Positions 36,901-45,545 of a stretch of DNA of 64,000 nt are shown here, in pieces; position 1 is the first letter of the stretch, and the number at the start of each line of letters is the position of its first letter. The notes beneath the pieces were generated by a model. It did not search any database and had not been told where the DNA came from. It saw only the letters and a program-made list of their open reading frames with translations. The stretch lies in assembly GCF_009905725.1 (NCBI RefSeq), contig NZ_JAAAKV010000005.1:248001-312000 (forward strand), read 5' to 3'. The DNA comes from Emticicia sp. CRIBPO. Its GTDB lineage: Bacteria > Bacteroidota > Bacteroidia > Cytophagales > Spirosomataceae. The translations under genes and the position numbers were made by a program.

Positions 36901-39900
36901 CGGGGTAGACGGCAGGCTGAGAATTTTGGTAGACAAGTCTACTTTGTTGACAGGACAAACATTGCTGGCCAGCGGTGTAACCGTCGGTGCAACAATAGAA
37001 GGTTTAACCGTGATGGCTGTTGTATCAGAATTCACTGAAGTACAGCTGGTATTGTTTCTCAGTTTAACCCAATAATTACCCGCTACTTTCACCTTGATGG
37101 TTTTAGTGGTATCGCCGGTGCTCCACAGGTATTTAAGACCCGGAGCATCAGAGGCAGTCAGGTTCAGTGAATCACCGAAACAAAGTGCCGCCGGTTTACT
37201 AAGTGTAATGGTTGGTTTCTGAGCAATACCGTTGATCGTCAGCTTCATAGTGTCTCTTGCAGCTACGCAAGTACCTGTTCCGTCAGGGTCATTGGTAGTC
37301 AGAATGAACACCACGTTACCACGGGTGATGTCCTGAGAACTGTATTTGTATTTGGCGTTCAGTTTGGTGTTGCTGTCAAATGTTCCGGTTCCGTTGCTGG
37401 TTGTCCAGGTTCCGGAAGTGGCAGCACCGCCAGTGACTCCGTTAAGAGCAAATGTATTTACTCCTGTCAGACAGACAGTGGAATCAACACCTGCAAATGC
37501 TGTCGCAGGGCTGGTCACACAATTCGGAGGAGTGCCACAATTCGAAATCGTTACATTGATTCTTGCCCCGGTGCTGATACAACCGCTTGCGGTAGAATCA
37601 AACACATAATATGCTCCTGAGGCGGTTACCACAGCCGGGTTCAGAACGGCAGGGGAGGTTGGAGAATTTCCTGTTCTGTAAAGGAATTTACCACCTGCAG
37701 ATACCGGGCTTGTTACGGCTGTTACCAGGTTAACACTCAGAGCAGGACAAGCATTTACGAGCGTGGCTGTTACTACCGGAGGAGTGGCAGAGCCAACCTT
37801 GATTTGTTTACTGGCAGTGCCCACACAACCACTTACCGAGCAGGTCGCTGTATAAGTAGTCGTAACCGAAGGTTTTACTTTGATGCTGGCTGTTGATACT
37901 CCTGTACTCCATAACAGTGCACCTGTGCAATTGCTCACGGTCAGGGTTACAGACGAAGTATCACATATAGATTCTTTTGAAGCTACGATAACCGGTGCTA
38001 TGCCCCTGGTTATGATAGAAACAGGCAGTGAGTTGACGCTTGAACAGCCGCTTACTGTACAAGTAGCCGTGTATGTAGTATTGGTTTCAGGATTCACCAC
38101 GGTAGTAGTTCCGGCGGCACCGTTAGACCAGGTCACTGTGCCGGTGCAATTGCTGGCTGTCAGTGTCACACTTTCTTTTACACAAACGGTATCTTTTCCT
38201 GCAGTAACAATAGGTGCCTGAGGTTTTGGTGTCACAGTAATGGTGGCTGTAGCATATCCCTGGCAGCTGACTCCTGTTGAGCAGGTGGCGGTATAAGATC
38301 TTGTTGAATCAGGACTGACGGTAATGCTGTTGCCGGTGCCGCCATTGCTCCAGGTAATGCTTCCTGTACAATTGCTGGCTGTAAGGGTGGTACTTGCCCC
38401 TCTGCATATCGATGCATTGCTGATCTGGATAACCGGGGTTTGACCCAGACCTCCCACAGTAATGGTTTTTGTAGCTGTTTTAGTACATGCTCCGCTACCG
38501 CAAGTCAGGGTATAAGTCGTTGTTGCGTTAGGCGTGACCGTGATTGAGGCGGTCGTCTGGCCTGTACTCCAACTGATGCCCGAGGTACAGTTTTCAGCCG
38601 TCAGTGTTACTGCCTGGCCTCCGCAGGTGGCGTTAACCGAGGCTACAATGTTCGGCGTGCCCTGTCCCGAGCCTACATTTATGGTAATGGTATTGGAGTT
38701 TGGACTTACACAGGTTCCTGATCCGCAGGTGGCGGTATAATTGGTATTTACTACAGGTTTTACAGTAATCGAGCTTCCTGTCTGACCGGTTGACCAGGTG
38801 ATGACCGAGGTGCAGTTGGTAGCTGATAACGTAACTGAATCGCCCACACAAATGCCGGTTTTGTTAGCTGTAATTACCGGAGCAGAAACGGATGGTGTCG
38901 TAGTAATAGAAACCGGGGCCGAGGCGATGCTCACACAGGTATTTACTGTACAAACAGCTGTGAATGTTGTATTCTGAGTGATTACCACTTGTATAGAGGC
39001 TCCCAAAACATTGTTAGACCATCTCACGGTTCCGGTACATCCGGTCGCAGTCAGGGTAACGGCTGTTCCTGCACATACACTGGTGGCCGAAGCAGAAATC
39101 AGCGGAGGAGTAATGGTATTCACTACTATGTTGACGCTGTTTGAATTCGGGCTGATACAGGTTCCAACAGTACATTTTGCTGTGTAGGTCGTATTAGTTA
39201 AAGGACTTACACTGATGCTGTTCCCGGTTTGACCGGTTGACCAGGTGATGGTGCCGTTACAGCCGATAGCGGTCAGGGTGGTACTTTCTCCGAGACAGAT
39301 ATAAGAATTTAAAGTAGCAATGATCGGCGTTGTAGGGTTACAAGGCTGTATCGGGTTGATCGTGCTGGTATCGTCGTCATCCTCGTCAGCACCGGTGCCC
39401 GGAGTTGAATCAGGATCAGGCTGATCTGAAGTCATTACTTCCGCACGATTCGTGATAACACCAGTATTCAAGACTTTGGCGACGATGGTAAATTCAACTT
39501 CTTCATTGACCAGGATCGTGTCAAACTGAGCAGTTACAGTGTTAAGGCTGCTGGTGATCAGGTCTGCTCCGGTGGTCGAAACCAGCTGGAGTCCGGCAGG
39601 AAGAATGTCTTTTACCTGTACGTTGGTTGCTCTATCAGGCCCGCTGTTTTTTACAGAAATAAAGTAAGTTACATTACTATTGACATTCGGTGTATTGTTG
39701 CTGACAATTTTCTTCAGACTCAGGTCGGCAGATTGCACGGTCGAATTGACCTGGATAATTTCATCGTCGTCGTCGTCCTCGTTAATAGTACTCCCATTGC
39801 CCGGAGTTGAGTCGCTGTCAAACTGATCTACACTTTTTACTTCGGCAATATTGATGATCGTACCTGTTCTTGTGACTTTGGTTTTATAAGTAAAGGTTTT

Positions 39901-42768
39901 GCTTTGTCCTGCCAGTAGTTTAGGAAGATTTAAAGTAAGTCTTCCGCTCGTATTGATAAACTCAGGGCTCGAAACAAATAACAGTCCTGCGGGCAGAACA
40001 TCTTCTACCACAATGTTGGTCGCAGAGTCAGGACCGGCATTGCTCAGCAGGATAGTGTAGGTAATGGTATCGTTCAATGCTGCTATCCTTTTATCGGCTG
40101 TTTTCAGCAAGCTCAGGTCTATGATCTGAGTACAGGCTTTTTCCATCACTTTAACCATGGTCGGGTTGCTGTAACATCCCGCACCTGATTTTTCGAAAAG
40201 ATAATAGGAGCCTGGCCCTGCAGAGGTAACATTGCTTACTAACGGAGAGTTGGATTTGGGGCCTGTGTGCCATTCAAATGTTCCTCCGGGCGTTGTAATA
40301 CCATTGATGATGTGGGAATTAAGGTTGGTTTTCGTGCCGGTACATATCTCAATGACATTAATTGAGCTTGGATTGGAAGGCCGGGCGTTTACCGTTACTG
40401 CCAAAGGAACCCGGGCATTGGTACATCCGAAATTCACGCTGTCAGATACTGCGTAATATACTGTTGAGGTAGTCGGGAAAACAAGTTTATTTTCGCCGCT
40501 GGCTCCTGTAAAGACGGGGCTGCCTCCGTTAGGAACAAGGTAATAGCTGATTCTTCCACCCAGGGAGCTTACGGCCTTGATGTAAGTGGAGTCACCCACA
40601 CATAATTGATTGTTGAGAGCAGTTACAGAAGTAATTTCGTCACATGGAAGAAGATAAATACCTGCGTCTATGTTGAGATTACTTACACCTGAAACCAGGG
40701 CAATAGAGCCGGATTTTCCGGTTACAGGGTCTACGTCACTGTCTTTAGCCGGATCGCCGACACTTTTAGGACTGCCTAAATAACCGGCAGGTTTCTGGAA
40801 TGCGACTATGTAATTACCAGTCATAAGGCTATCGAAATGATAGATACCACTGGCATTGGTAACTGTTGTAAGCAAGGTATCGCCGCTTATGGCTTCCAGG
40901 CGTACGGTTACGCCAGGGATACCCGGTTCAAGCGGGTCCTGAATACCATTATAATTTTTGTCGTTCCAGACAAGGTCTCCGATCCTCGTATATTGATTAA
41001 CAAAGATCGTGGTAAAGTCTGCGTCGTCTTCATCCCCGCCGGATTTGCCGTTCTGAAGAACTTCATCGTCAATAGCAACGAGGTCGTTGTTAGGATCAGA
41101 GTCCGGAGATGAATCGATGTCAATCACGTCTTCTCCCAGCGGGCCTTTGGCTTGACTGATTTCCCCTTTATTGATAATCTGCGAGCCGGTAAACGCCGGG
41201 TCTATTCTGAAGGTAATTTTAGGACAGGTAATCCGGCCGGCAACTATGTGTAACGAAGGATTGTTCAGAGTAACCAAATTGCCTGACTGGGTCCAGCTTG
41301 TATCTTCAAGGATCAGACCTGCAGGAATATAATCGACCAGTTTTATCGAAGTGGCATTCAGCGTGCCCTGGTTGATCACATAGAATTCAAAAGTTACTTT
41401 TGATCCCGGGAACAGAGGACCTTCTGTCAACAGAATTTTTCTCATGGCCAGGTCAAATACCGGGGCAGGGCTGACGGTTACGTTACAGAAATCAGAATCA
41501 TCTTCATCGTCTGAAGGGTTTCTCTTGCGATTTTCTGTGATAACATCGTTTTTGGCTACACCGTCATTAGAAGGGTTGCTGTCCGGGGTGGAATCTATAT
41601 CTTCCACGATGTTTCCCTGACCATCCCTGGCCGAGCTGATCTCAGCTACGTTCATCAAAGTTCCGGTGGCTGAAGGGCTTGCTTTGAATGTAATTCTTTT
41701 CTGAATGGTATGGCCCGCTTTAAGGGTGTCTACAGGTACTTTAAGGGTAGCAATGCCCGGTGTTAACTCTTCCCAGTTGCTATCGTTTAATATTAAGCCG
41801 GCAGGAATATAGTCAGCGATCTGAATGGAAGTAGCTGTTATTTCTCCCTGGTTATAGACATTAATATCAAACCTGACACTTGAGTCTGGCATGACATAAG
41901 TGGCGTAGGAGGTTTTTTGTAAGGCCAGGTCAAACGCCTGTCCCTGCGTCACAATCACCGGACAACAGCCAGTGGGGCCGCAGGTAGTTTGAGAGGTCGT
42001 AAATGTAAAACTTCCCGGAGCTTTGATGGTAAGAGACTGGTTCGGATTTACAGTGGCCTGTGTTGTCAATGCGGTAATTTCCACGCCATTGTAATACCAG
42101 GTTACGTCCAGGCTGTCGCCGTAAATGGCCGGAACAGCCACAGTGTACTGGTCTCCTGCAAACCACAATAACGGCACTGAAAAACAGGCCGTTGTCATAT
42201 CATCTTCAGTCACAGAATGGTTTCCCGGACTCGAGTCGGGGTCTGTGTCCGGACTGCTTTTTACTTCCGCAACATTAAAGAAGACACCCCGCTGGGTCAC
42301 GGTCCCTGATATTTCCAGGCGGAGAGAATCCCCGCTGGCAAGCGAGGGAATGGTCCAGGTGCCCGTCCCTGAGGGAGCGTCGTAAGCCCATGTTCCGCCG
42401 TTGATAGAAGAACTTATCGTATTAATACCGTTAATAGGCACTTTGTCTTCCACAACAATATTAGTAGCGGTAGCGGGACCGTTATTTTTGATATATACCG
42501 TGAACTTTATGTTTTCATTTAACTGCGGTGCAGCCTTATCCACATGTTGTTTTAAGGAAAGATCAACCTGTGCTGCCATTGATTGAAATGAAAGAAAAAC
42601 TACCGAAACAGCTGTAATAAAAGCCATTTTGAGATACGGAAGATGATAAGCAGCGTGGTTGGAGATACTTTTCCGCGTGTGGAAAGCATCTTTTAAAAGC
42701 CGTTGTTTTTTTAAATAAATGGAAAGCAGGTTCATAGACTTAGGAATTAAAATTTCTTTGAAAAGCAC
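33973..42768 (-). CDS. Giant surface protein with DUF11 and Ig-like repeats and a type IX type-B sorting domain
   Basis: A 2931-residue cell-surface protein, likely an adhesin. The N-terminus has a long basic region before the hydrophobic signal core (MAFITAVSVVFLSFQSMAAQ at about residues 48-67); the true start could be the Met at 42735. Then come DUF11 repeats (starting about 66, 276, 438, 883 and 1013), an SdrD-B-like domain (about 593-660, RIGDLVWNDKNYNGIQD), seven tandem cysteine-containing Ig-like repeats (about 1145-1660), a non-repeat Ig-like region, five further DUF11-like repeats of about 155 residues (from about 2006), and a C-terminal type-B sorting domain (about 2819-2931: FISEGLTPNNDGLNEKL, IIYNRWGQMVFKS, DGTYYYVM). 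Acidic DSTPDSDPNND stretches between DUF11 repeats may bind calcium. It heads the cluster of secretion partners downstream. Confidence 0.93.
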   Translation of the reverse strand: MLFKEILIPKSMNLLSIYLKKQRLLKDAFHTRKSISNHAAYHLPYLKMAFITAVSVVFLSFQSMAAQVDLSLKQHVDKAAPQLNENIKFTVYIKNNGPATATNIVVEDKVPINGINTISSSINGGTWAYDAPSGTGTWTIPSLASGDSLRLEISGTVTQRGVFFNVAEVKSSPDTDPDSSPGNHSVTEDDMTTACFSVPLLWFAGDQYTVAVPAIYGDSLDVTWYYNGVEITALTTQATVNPNQSLTIKAPGSFTFTTSQTTCGPTGCCPVIVTQGQAFDLALQKTSYATYVMPDSSVRFDINVYNQGEITATSIQIADYIPAGLILNDSNWEELTPGIATLKVPVDTLKAGHTIQKRITFKASPSATGTLMNVAEISSARDGQGNIVEDIDSTPDSNPSNDGVAKNDVITENRKRNPSDDEDDSDFCNVTVSPAPVFDLAMRKILLTEGPLFPGSKVTFEFYVINQGTLNATSIKLVDYIPAGLILEDTSWTQSGNLVTLNNPSLHIVAGRITCPKITFRIDPAFTGSQIINKGEISQAKGPLGEDVIDIDSSPDSDPNNDLVAIDDEVLQNGKSGGDEDDADFTTIFVNQYTRIGDLVWNDKNYNGIQDPLEPGIPGVTVRLEAISGDTLLTTVTNASGIYHFDSLMTGNYIVAFQKPAGYLGSPKSVGDPAKDSDVDPVTGKSGSIALVSGVSNLNIDAGIYLLPCDEITSVTALNNQLCVGDSTYIKAVSSLGGRISYYLVPNGGSPVFTGASGENKLVFPTTSTVYYAVSDSVNFGCTNARVPLAVTVNARPSNPSSINVIEICTGTKTNLNSHIINGITTPGGTFEWHTGPKSNSPLVSNVTSAGPGSYYLFEKSGAGCYSNPTMVKVMEKACTQIIDLSLLKTADKRIAALNDTITYTILLSNAGPDSATNIVVEDVLPAGLLFVSSPEFINTSGRLTLNLPKLLAGQSKTFTYKTKVTRTGTIINIAEVKSVDQFDSDSTPGNGSTINEDDDDDEIIQVNSTVQSADLSLKKIVSNNTPNVNSNVTYFISVKNSGPDRATNVQVKDILPAGLQLVSTTGADLITSSLNTVTAQFDTILVNEEVEFTIVAKVLNTGVITNRAEVMTSDQPDPDSTPGTGADEDDDDTSTINPIQPCNPTTPIIATLNSYICLGESTTLTAIGCNGTITWSTGQTGNSISVSPLTNTTYTAKCTVGTCISPNSNSVNIVVNTITPPLISASATSVCAGTAVTLTATGCTGTVRWSNNVLGASIQVVITQNTTFTAVCTVNTCVSIASAPVSITTTPSVSAPVITANKTGICVGDSVTLSATNCTSVITWSTGQTGSSITVKPVVNTNYTATCGSGTCVSPNSNTITINVGSGQGTPNIVASVNATCGGQAVTLTAENCTSGISWSTGQTTASITVTPNATTTYTLTCGSGACTKTATKTITVGGLGQTPVIQISNASICRGASTTLTASNCTGSITWSNGGTGNSITVSPDSTRSYTATCSTGVSCQGYATATITVTPKPQAPIVTAGKDTVCVKESVTLTASNCTGTVTWSNGAAGTTTVVNPETNTTYTATCTVSGCSSVNSLPVSIITRGIAPVIVASKESICDTSSVTLTVSNCTGALLWSTGVSTASIKVKPSVTTTYTATCSVSGCVGTASKQIKVGSATPPVVTATLVNACPALSVNLVTAVTSPVSAGGKFLYRTGNSPTSPAVLNPAVVTASGAYYVFDSTASGCISTGARINVTISNCGTPPNCVTSPATAFAGVDSTVCLTGVNTFALNGVTGGAATSGTWTTSNGTGTFDSNTKLNAKYKYSSQDITRGNVVFILTTNDPDGTGTCVAARDTMKLTINGIAQKPTITLSKPAALCFGDSLNLTASDAPGLKYLWSTGDTTKTIKVKVAGNYWVKLRNNTSCTSVNSDTTAITVKPSIVAPTVTPLASNVCPVNKVDLSTKILSLPSTPGGIFEFHTGISPASPLVANPTAVGAGSYIIFEKSTAGCYSQPALVNVSITPCAGELCIATSLKADTIRQVNGSYNIRFRSLVQNCGSDTLRSVNLTHVLDTVFVTPSVFTFVQKPVVNAGSKLVANNNFNGNSNTGLLNPATSKLDPGKTDTVTYIINLIPNGETGPFYTNTKAVGKVSVADSVSDISNDGLVIVKASSDPTIIRLKNTASIGLAKAIVDTVKNNDGSYDVKYQLIVKNNGLVNLDSVVVYDSLAKAFKAPATYTMVGKPIVNTASQLVSNNLFDGAASFVIAKGPLAIGKADTIWFTVKVRPDTVTRFENQALAKSTGSKTAQELSNDGTNPDAPGNAPTVLLIDDSVLNPGACIGLALYVADTTKQINGVVVSYNVTYHAIVKNCGTIPLKNISICDTLANTFGNLSVAVVGQPSLGIGSTLTIDPSFSGKNNNYCLLNPALSTLAPGKTDTLKWTINVILNGNNGPFLNNVTAFADTPENDEIFDVSNDGTNPDPDGSDPTILNFNDLPKQLIGIAKKLYSGVPVDNKPKSFDLVFKFRVKNYGVVDFDKVQVQDNLAATFGDNVIIDSVKVFDVTNGFVANPLYTGKGDLINLLNDSLGPKLASKAEFTFSLFARVDLTFADTSKFDNWGFAIGYYPDSSTDDLSTDGDNPDKDLNGTPSNDSDPTVIDFGDVVNPPVLTPLGIAKAVSDTVKNSDGSYALTYTVIVKNYGTSRLDSVQLVDSLNIVFENQTIFALIDSVTLNPGSQLVLNPYFANKDSMDFRLLIADSSSLAAGASDTLTFRIKVRNNATESQTYFNTVVGTALDSTVLVSDISHSGFDPDENGNNNPGDDNTPTEITLEPAGADTSTVLLFISEGLTPNNDGLNEKLIIKDLNVPNGLTASDSISVIIYNRWGQMVFKSENYKLDYPDDDNGWDGVVNQGIKIGRKDAVPDGTYYYVMQSPNVRVFGGKRYVNFITIAR
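37785..39335 (-). repeat. Seven tandem ~73-codon repeats inside the giant surface protein gene
   Basis: Seven consecutive units of about 221 bases. Each encodes the pattern ICxGxSVTLTAxNCTGxITWS, then a short loop, then NTTYTATCxxGxCxS. Four cysteines per unit recur at fixed positions. The units differ in detail, so they are not a recent exact amplification. Confidence 0.75.
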
Positions 42769-42955
42769 TCGTTTATTTCAAGACATAATTAGAATTTACT
42801 TTAGTGTAACTGGCCGACACATTTTAAGTTTGTTGAAACCTAAATAAAACAAAAAAGGCTTTTCTTTCGGGAGAGTCTGCTTCCTCAACGGGTCACAGAA
42901 TTTCTCTTTTTGTTTATCCTTTAATGTTAATAAAACAGATTACCCAAAAACATCG

Positions 42956-43134
42956 CTAAAACTATGCCAATTCTTGTTTCTGTTTTTTCACCGGATATTT
43001 TGACGTTGACATACGATTAACTTATCTGTAAATGCACTATTAAATCAATCCGGTAAAGTGAACAGCTCAGTTATTAACATGGCATACCTGAAACAACCTT
43101 GAGAACTGTATACCTCTAAAACTGTGCCAGTTTT
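42956..43134. promoter_or_regulatory. Repeated element upstream of the giant surface protein gene
   Basis: CTAAAACTATGCCAATT (42956-42972) and CTAAAACTGTGCCAGTT (43116-43132) match at 15 of 17 bases, 160 bases apart in the same orientation. The second contains a perfect palindrome AAAACTG-TGC-CAGTTTT (43118-43134). It lies in the 450-base gap upstream of the 8.8-kb gene and may be a regulator site. Nothing else was found in 42769-43150. Confidence 0.35.
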
Positions 43135-43151
43135 GATAAAATGAAGGGGGC

Positions 43152-43189
43152 ATAAAAAAACAAAGCCTCTGAGGATGTCTCAGAAGCTT
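43152..43189 (-). terminator. Terminator of the gene at 43218-45515
   Basis: On the minus strand AAGCTTCTGAG (43189-43179) pairs with CTCAGAGGCTT (43173-43163) with one mismatch, followed by a T-rich run (43162-43152). Confidence 0.75.
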
Positions 43190-43217
43190 CTGTAAATGAG
43201 GTAAATAAATGTGCAGA

Positions 43218-45515
43218 TCAGAAGTCGTTTCCTACCGAAACGTAAAGTTTAGGCTTGCCGACTTCCTTGTTTTCAAGGCCATAGGCATAGTCTACTTTAA
43301 CCAGGAATCCGAGAATGGTGGTTCTGGCACCAACGCCGTAACCGATCAGGAACGGGTTTTTAAAGTTGGTAACTTCAACGTAAAACGGATTGCCTGCTCC
43401 GCCGATAATTTCTGTATTCAGGCTGTTTTGCCTGCTCAGCGGCCCCTGATTTCCGTTCCAGGCCGTCCCGATATCATTGAATGCCACCAGCTGAAGGTTT
43501 CTCAGGAATGAAGAGGAGATTGAACTTCTCGGGAAATAACTGGACAGCGAGAACCTGAGTTCAAGATTTACCAGCAAATGATTGGTGCCGTATAGTTTGG
43601 CAAAATCAAAGCCCCTGAGATTACCCGCAAAATTGTAAAAATTGATCTCACTGATATTCGTAGGCACGCCGGTATTGCTTCCGTTTATTTTATGGATCCG
43701 GCGGTCTATCAACCAGTTTTCCACGCCGCCGAGGAAAGTGTATTTGGGAGAATTGCCCAAAGACCTGCCATAATTAAACCTTCCGGCAAAGTAAATACCA
43801 TTTACCAGTTTCTGATATTGTCTCAGATCCAGGTTGATTCTGTTAAAATTCTGGTTTTTGTCAGTGAAAGAGATGTTTTTTTCAAGACTCAGCTTTCCCC
43901 TCGTTCCTTTTTCTATATTTCTTGAAACAGTGACGGCATTGTCAAATATAATGTTGGCCTGCAATCCGCCGTAAAAAGCATTCAGATTGGATCTTGGCAA
44001 ATCGATGTAGTCGATGTCAGAAGTCATAAAAGCAGAAGGTACGCCTTCCAGTTTCAGAAACTTGCTAAACGGATAAACGATCGTTCCCGATATTCTCTGA
44101 TAGAGGGTCCTCCTTGAAATGGCCAGATTATTCTGATCCGGAATTAATATTTTTAAAGGTCTGAAAAGATAGCTGTTCTGGTCATCAACCCTCTCGAAAT
44201 TGGTAGATCTCCTTTCGAATTTAACTTTCCAATCCACCTTTTTTTCATAATTGCCATATTCTACATAAAGATCATGGTTTTTAAAGAAAGGGGTACTTGG
44301 TGTAACAAAACCATAGAAAGTAATGATATGGTTTTCAAGTAAATCATTCAGCACCAGTTTGGAAGACACACCGAACCGCCTGACGGGGTCATTATGAATA
44401 TCAAACTTGTTGTCGTTTGAGATCAATAAATTCTGGTAAGCTTTCGGAGCACTCAGTTTAAATTCTTCAGAAGGGCGTTTTAACTTGGTGTTCAGGCTAT
44501 TCTGCAAATTACTGGAAGAGTTGATGAGGTCTTTGTTTTCTTTAACCAGTACCACGTTTTTCGGATCAAACTCATAAAAATCAGTATCGATCTCACCCGG
44601 CTTCAGGTTACTGAGCTTGCTGACTTCCTGTTCCGCCACCGGTTTTGTTTTAGGCAATTCCGTCTTAGCGGGCTCTTCGTTGGTAACTTCCGTCTGGTTT
44701 TCCAGGTAAAAAGCTTTCCACTCCCGGATAAATCTATTGTAGGAAATACCAAGAGTACTGGTAATGCTCGATTGTTCGTTTCTGATGATCCTAGTCAGAT
44801 TCAGGATATTCGAAATATTGTCACGGCCATATTTAACGGCAATGTAATTCCAGATAGACTGGCCGACGATGGCCGCTTCCTCGCCCTGAAGGTGCGAGAG
44901 CTTTTTATTGGAAGCTTTTTGAATGGTCGTTTTGAAAGTGTCAAACATCTGGGAATTACTGCCTTCTGCGATGTAAGACGAAATACCTGACATATACCAC
45001 TCTGGCACCGTAAGCAACAGGGAGCTTTGAAGAACTTCTTTTAAACTGCCCCCGTACAACATGTCGTAGACAAACAGGCTGGTGATTTCCTTGATCAGTT
45101 GTTTTTTGAAAAGGCTGTCATTTCCTGCAAACGCAATCTGTATCCTCGCCTTGGCCAGGTTGACGGTTCCGCCATCCAGTTCACTTGGAGAGGTAAGTCC
45201 TATATTACTTTGTTCAATGTCTTTCGGAGAATTGTAGATGAAGATTTTCATCGTTGTGAAGGGCGTATAACCGAGTGTTTCAGTTATTTTTTCATATTCA
45301 GTCTCAGAAGTTTTAGCGGCCATTTGTGAAAGTAGTTCGCCGCCTCTGTAATAATTGAATTCAAAATTATTACTCTTTATGGTTTTCCATTCGAAACGCT
45401 TCAGTTGTATGCGGTTTTTTCCGAACTCCTCCTGCGTAGCCCCAAAGTACTTCTGGCCGTAAACAGAGGCAGAAATCACCAGAATATTACATAAAAAAAG
45501 CAAACTTCTTTTCAT
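43218..45515 (-). CDS. Outer membrane protein with peptidase MA-like N-terminal domain and beta-barrel
   Basis: A 765-residue exported protein whose exact role I cannot name. After a signal peptide (about 1-20, ending SVYGQ) comes a region resembling the peptidase MA-like domain (about 25-270: FEWKTIKSNNFEFNYYRGG, FTTMKIFIYNSPKDIEQ, LLLTVPEWYMSGISSYIAEG). The classic HExxH zinc motif is not seen: the usual place has LIKEITSLF, so the domain is probably not catalytic. A linker (about 280-345) leads to a beta-barrel (about 400-765) with surface-antigen (Omp85-like) features near the end (VAFNDIGTAWNG, GYGVGARTTILGFLVKVDYAYG). Related proteins in this phylum are sometimes mis-labelled TolB. It lies 30 bases downstream of the FAD oxidoreductase gene. 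Confidence 0.75.
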   Translation of the reverse strand: MKRSLLFLCNILVISASVYGQKYFGATQEEFGKNRIQLKRFEWKTIKSNNFEFNYYRGGELLSQMAAKTSETEYEKITETLGYTPFTTMKIFIYNSPKDIEQSNIGLTSPSELDGGTVNLAKARIQIAFAGNDSLFKKQLIKEITSLFVYDMLYGGSLKEVLQSSLLLTVPEWYMSGISSYIAEGSNSQMFDTFKTTIQKASNKKLSHLQGEEAAIVGQSIWNYIAVKYGRDNISNILNLTRIIRNEQSSITSTLGISYNRFIREWKAFYLENQTEVTNEEPAKTELPKTKPVAEQEVSKLSNLKPGEIDTDFYEFDPKNVVLVKENKDLINSSSNLQNSLNTKLKRPSEEFKLSAPKAYQNLLISNDNKFDIHNDPVRRFGVSSKLVLNDLLENHIITFYGFVTPSTPFFKNHDLYVEYGNYEKKVDWKVKFERRSTNFERVDDQNSYLFRPLKILIPDQNNLAISRRTLYQRISGTIVYPFSKFLKLEGVPSAFMTSDIDYIDLPRSNLNAFYGGLQANIIFDNAVTVSRNIEKGTRGKLSLEKNISFTDKNQNFNRINLDLRQYQKLVNGIYFAGRFNYGRSLGNSPKYTFLGGVENWLIDRRIHKINGSNTGVPTNISEINFYNFAGNLRGFDFAKLYGTNHLLVNLELRFSLSSYFPRSSISSSFLRNLQLVAFNDIGTAWNGNQGPLSRQNSLNTEIIGGAGNPFYVEVTNFKNPFLIGYGVGARTTILGFLVKVDYAYGLENKEVGKPKLYVSVGNDF

Positions 45516-45545
45516 AGTCAGAAGACATAAATATGATTTGTCGTT

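Noticed and set aside
37785-39335. Regular repeats resembling a CRISPR array or DNA satellite
   Set aside because: The period is about 221 bases, the repeats are imperfect and stay in one reading frame; they are protein-domain repeats.
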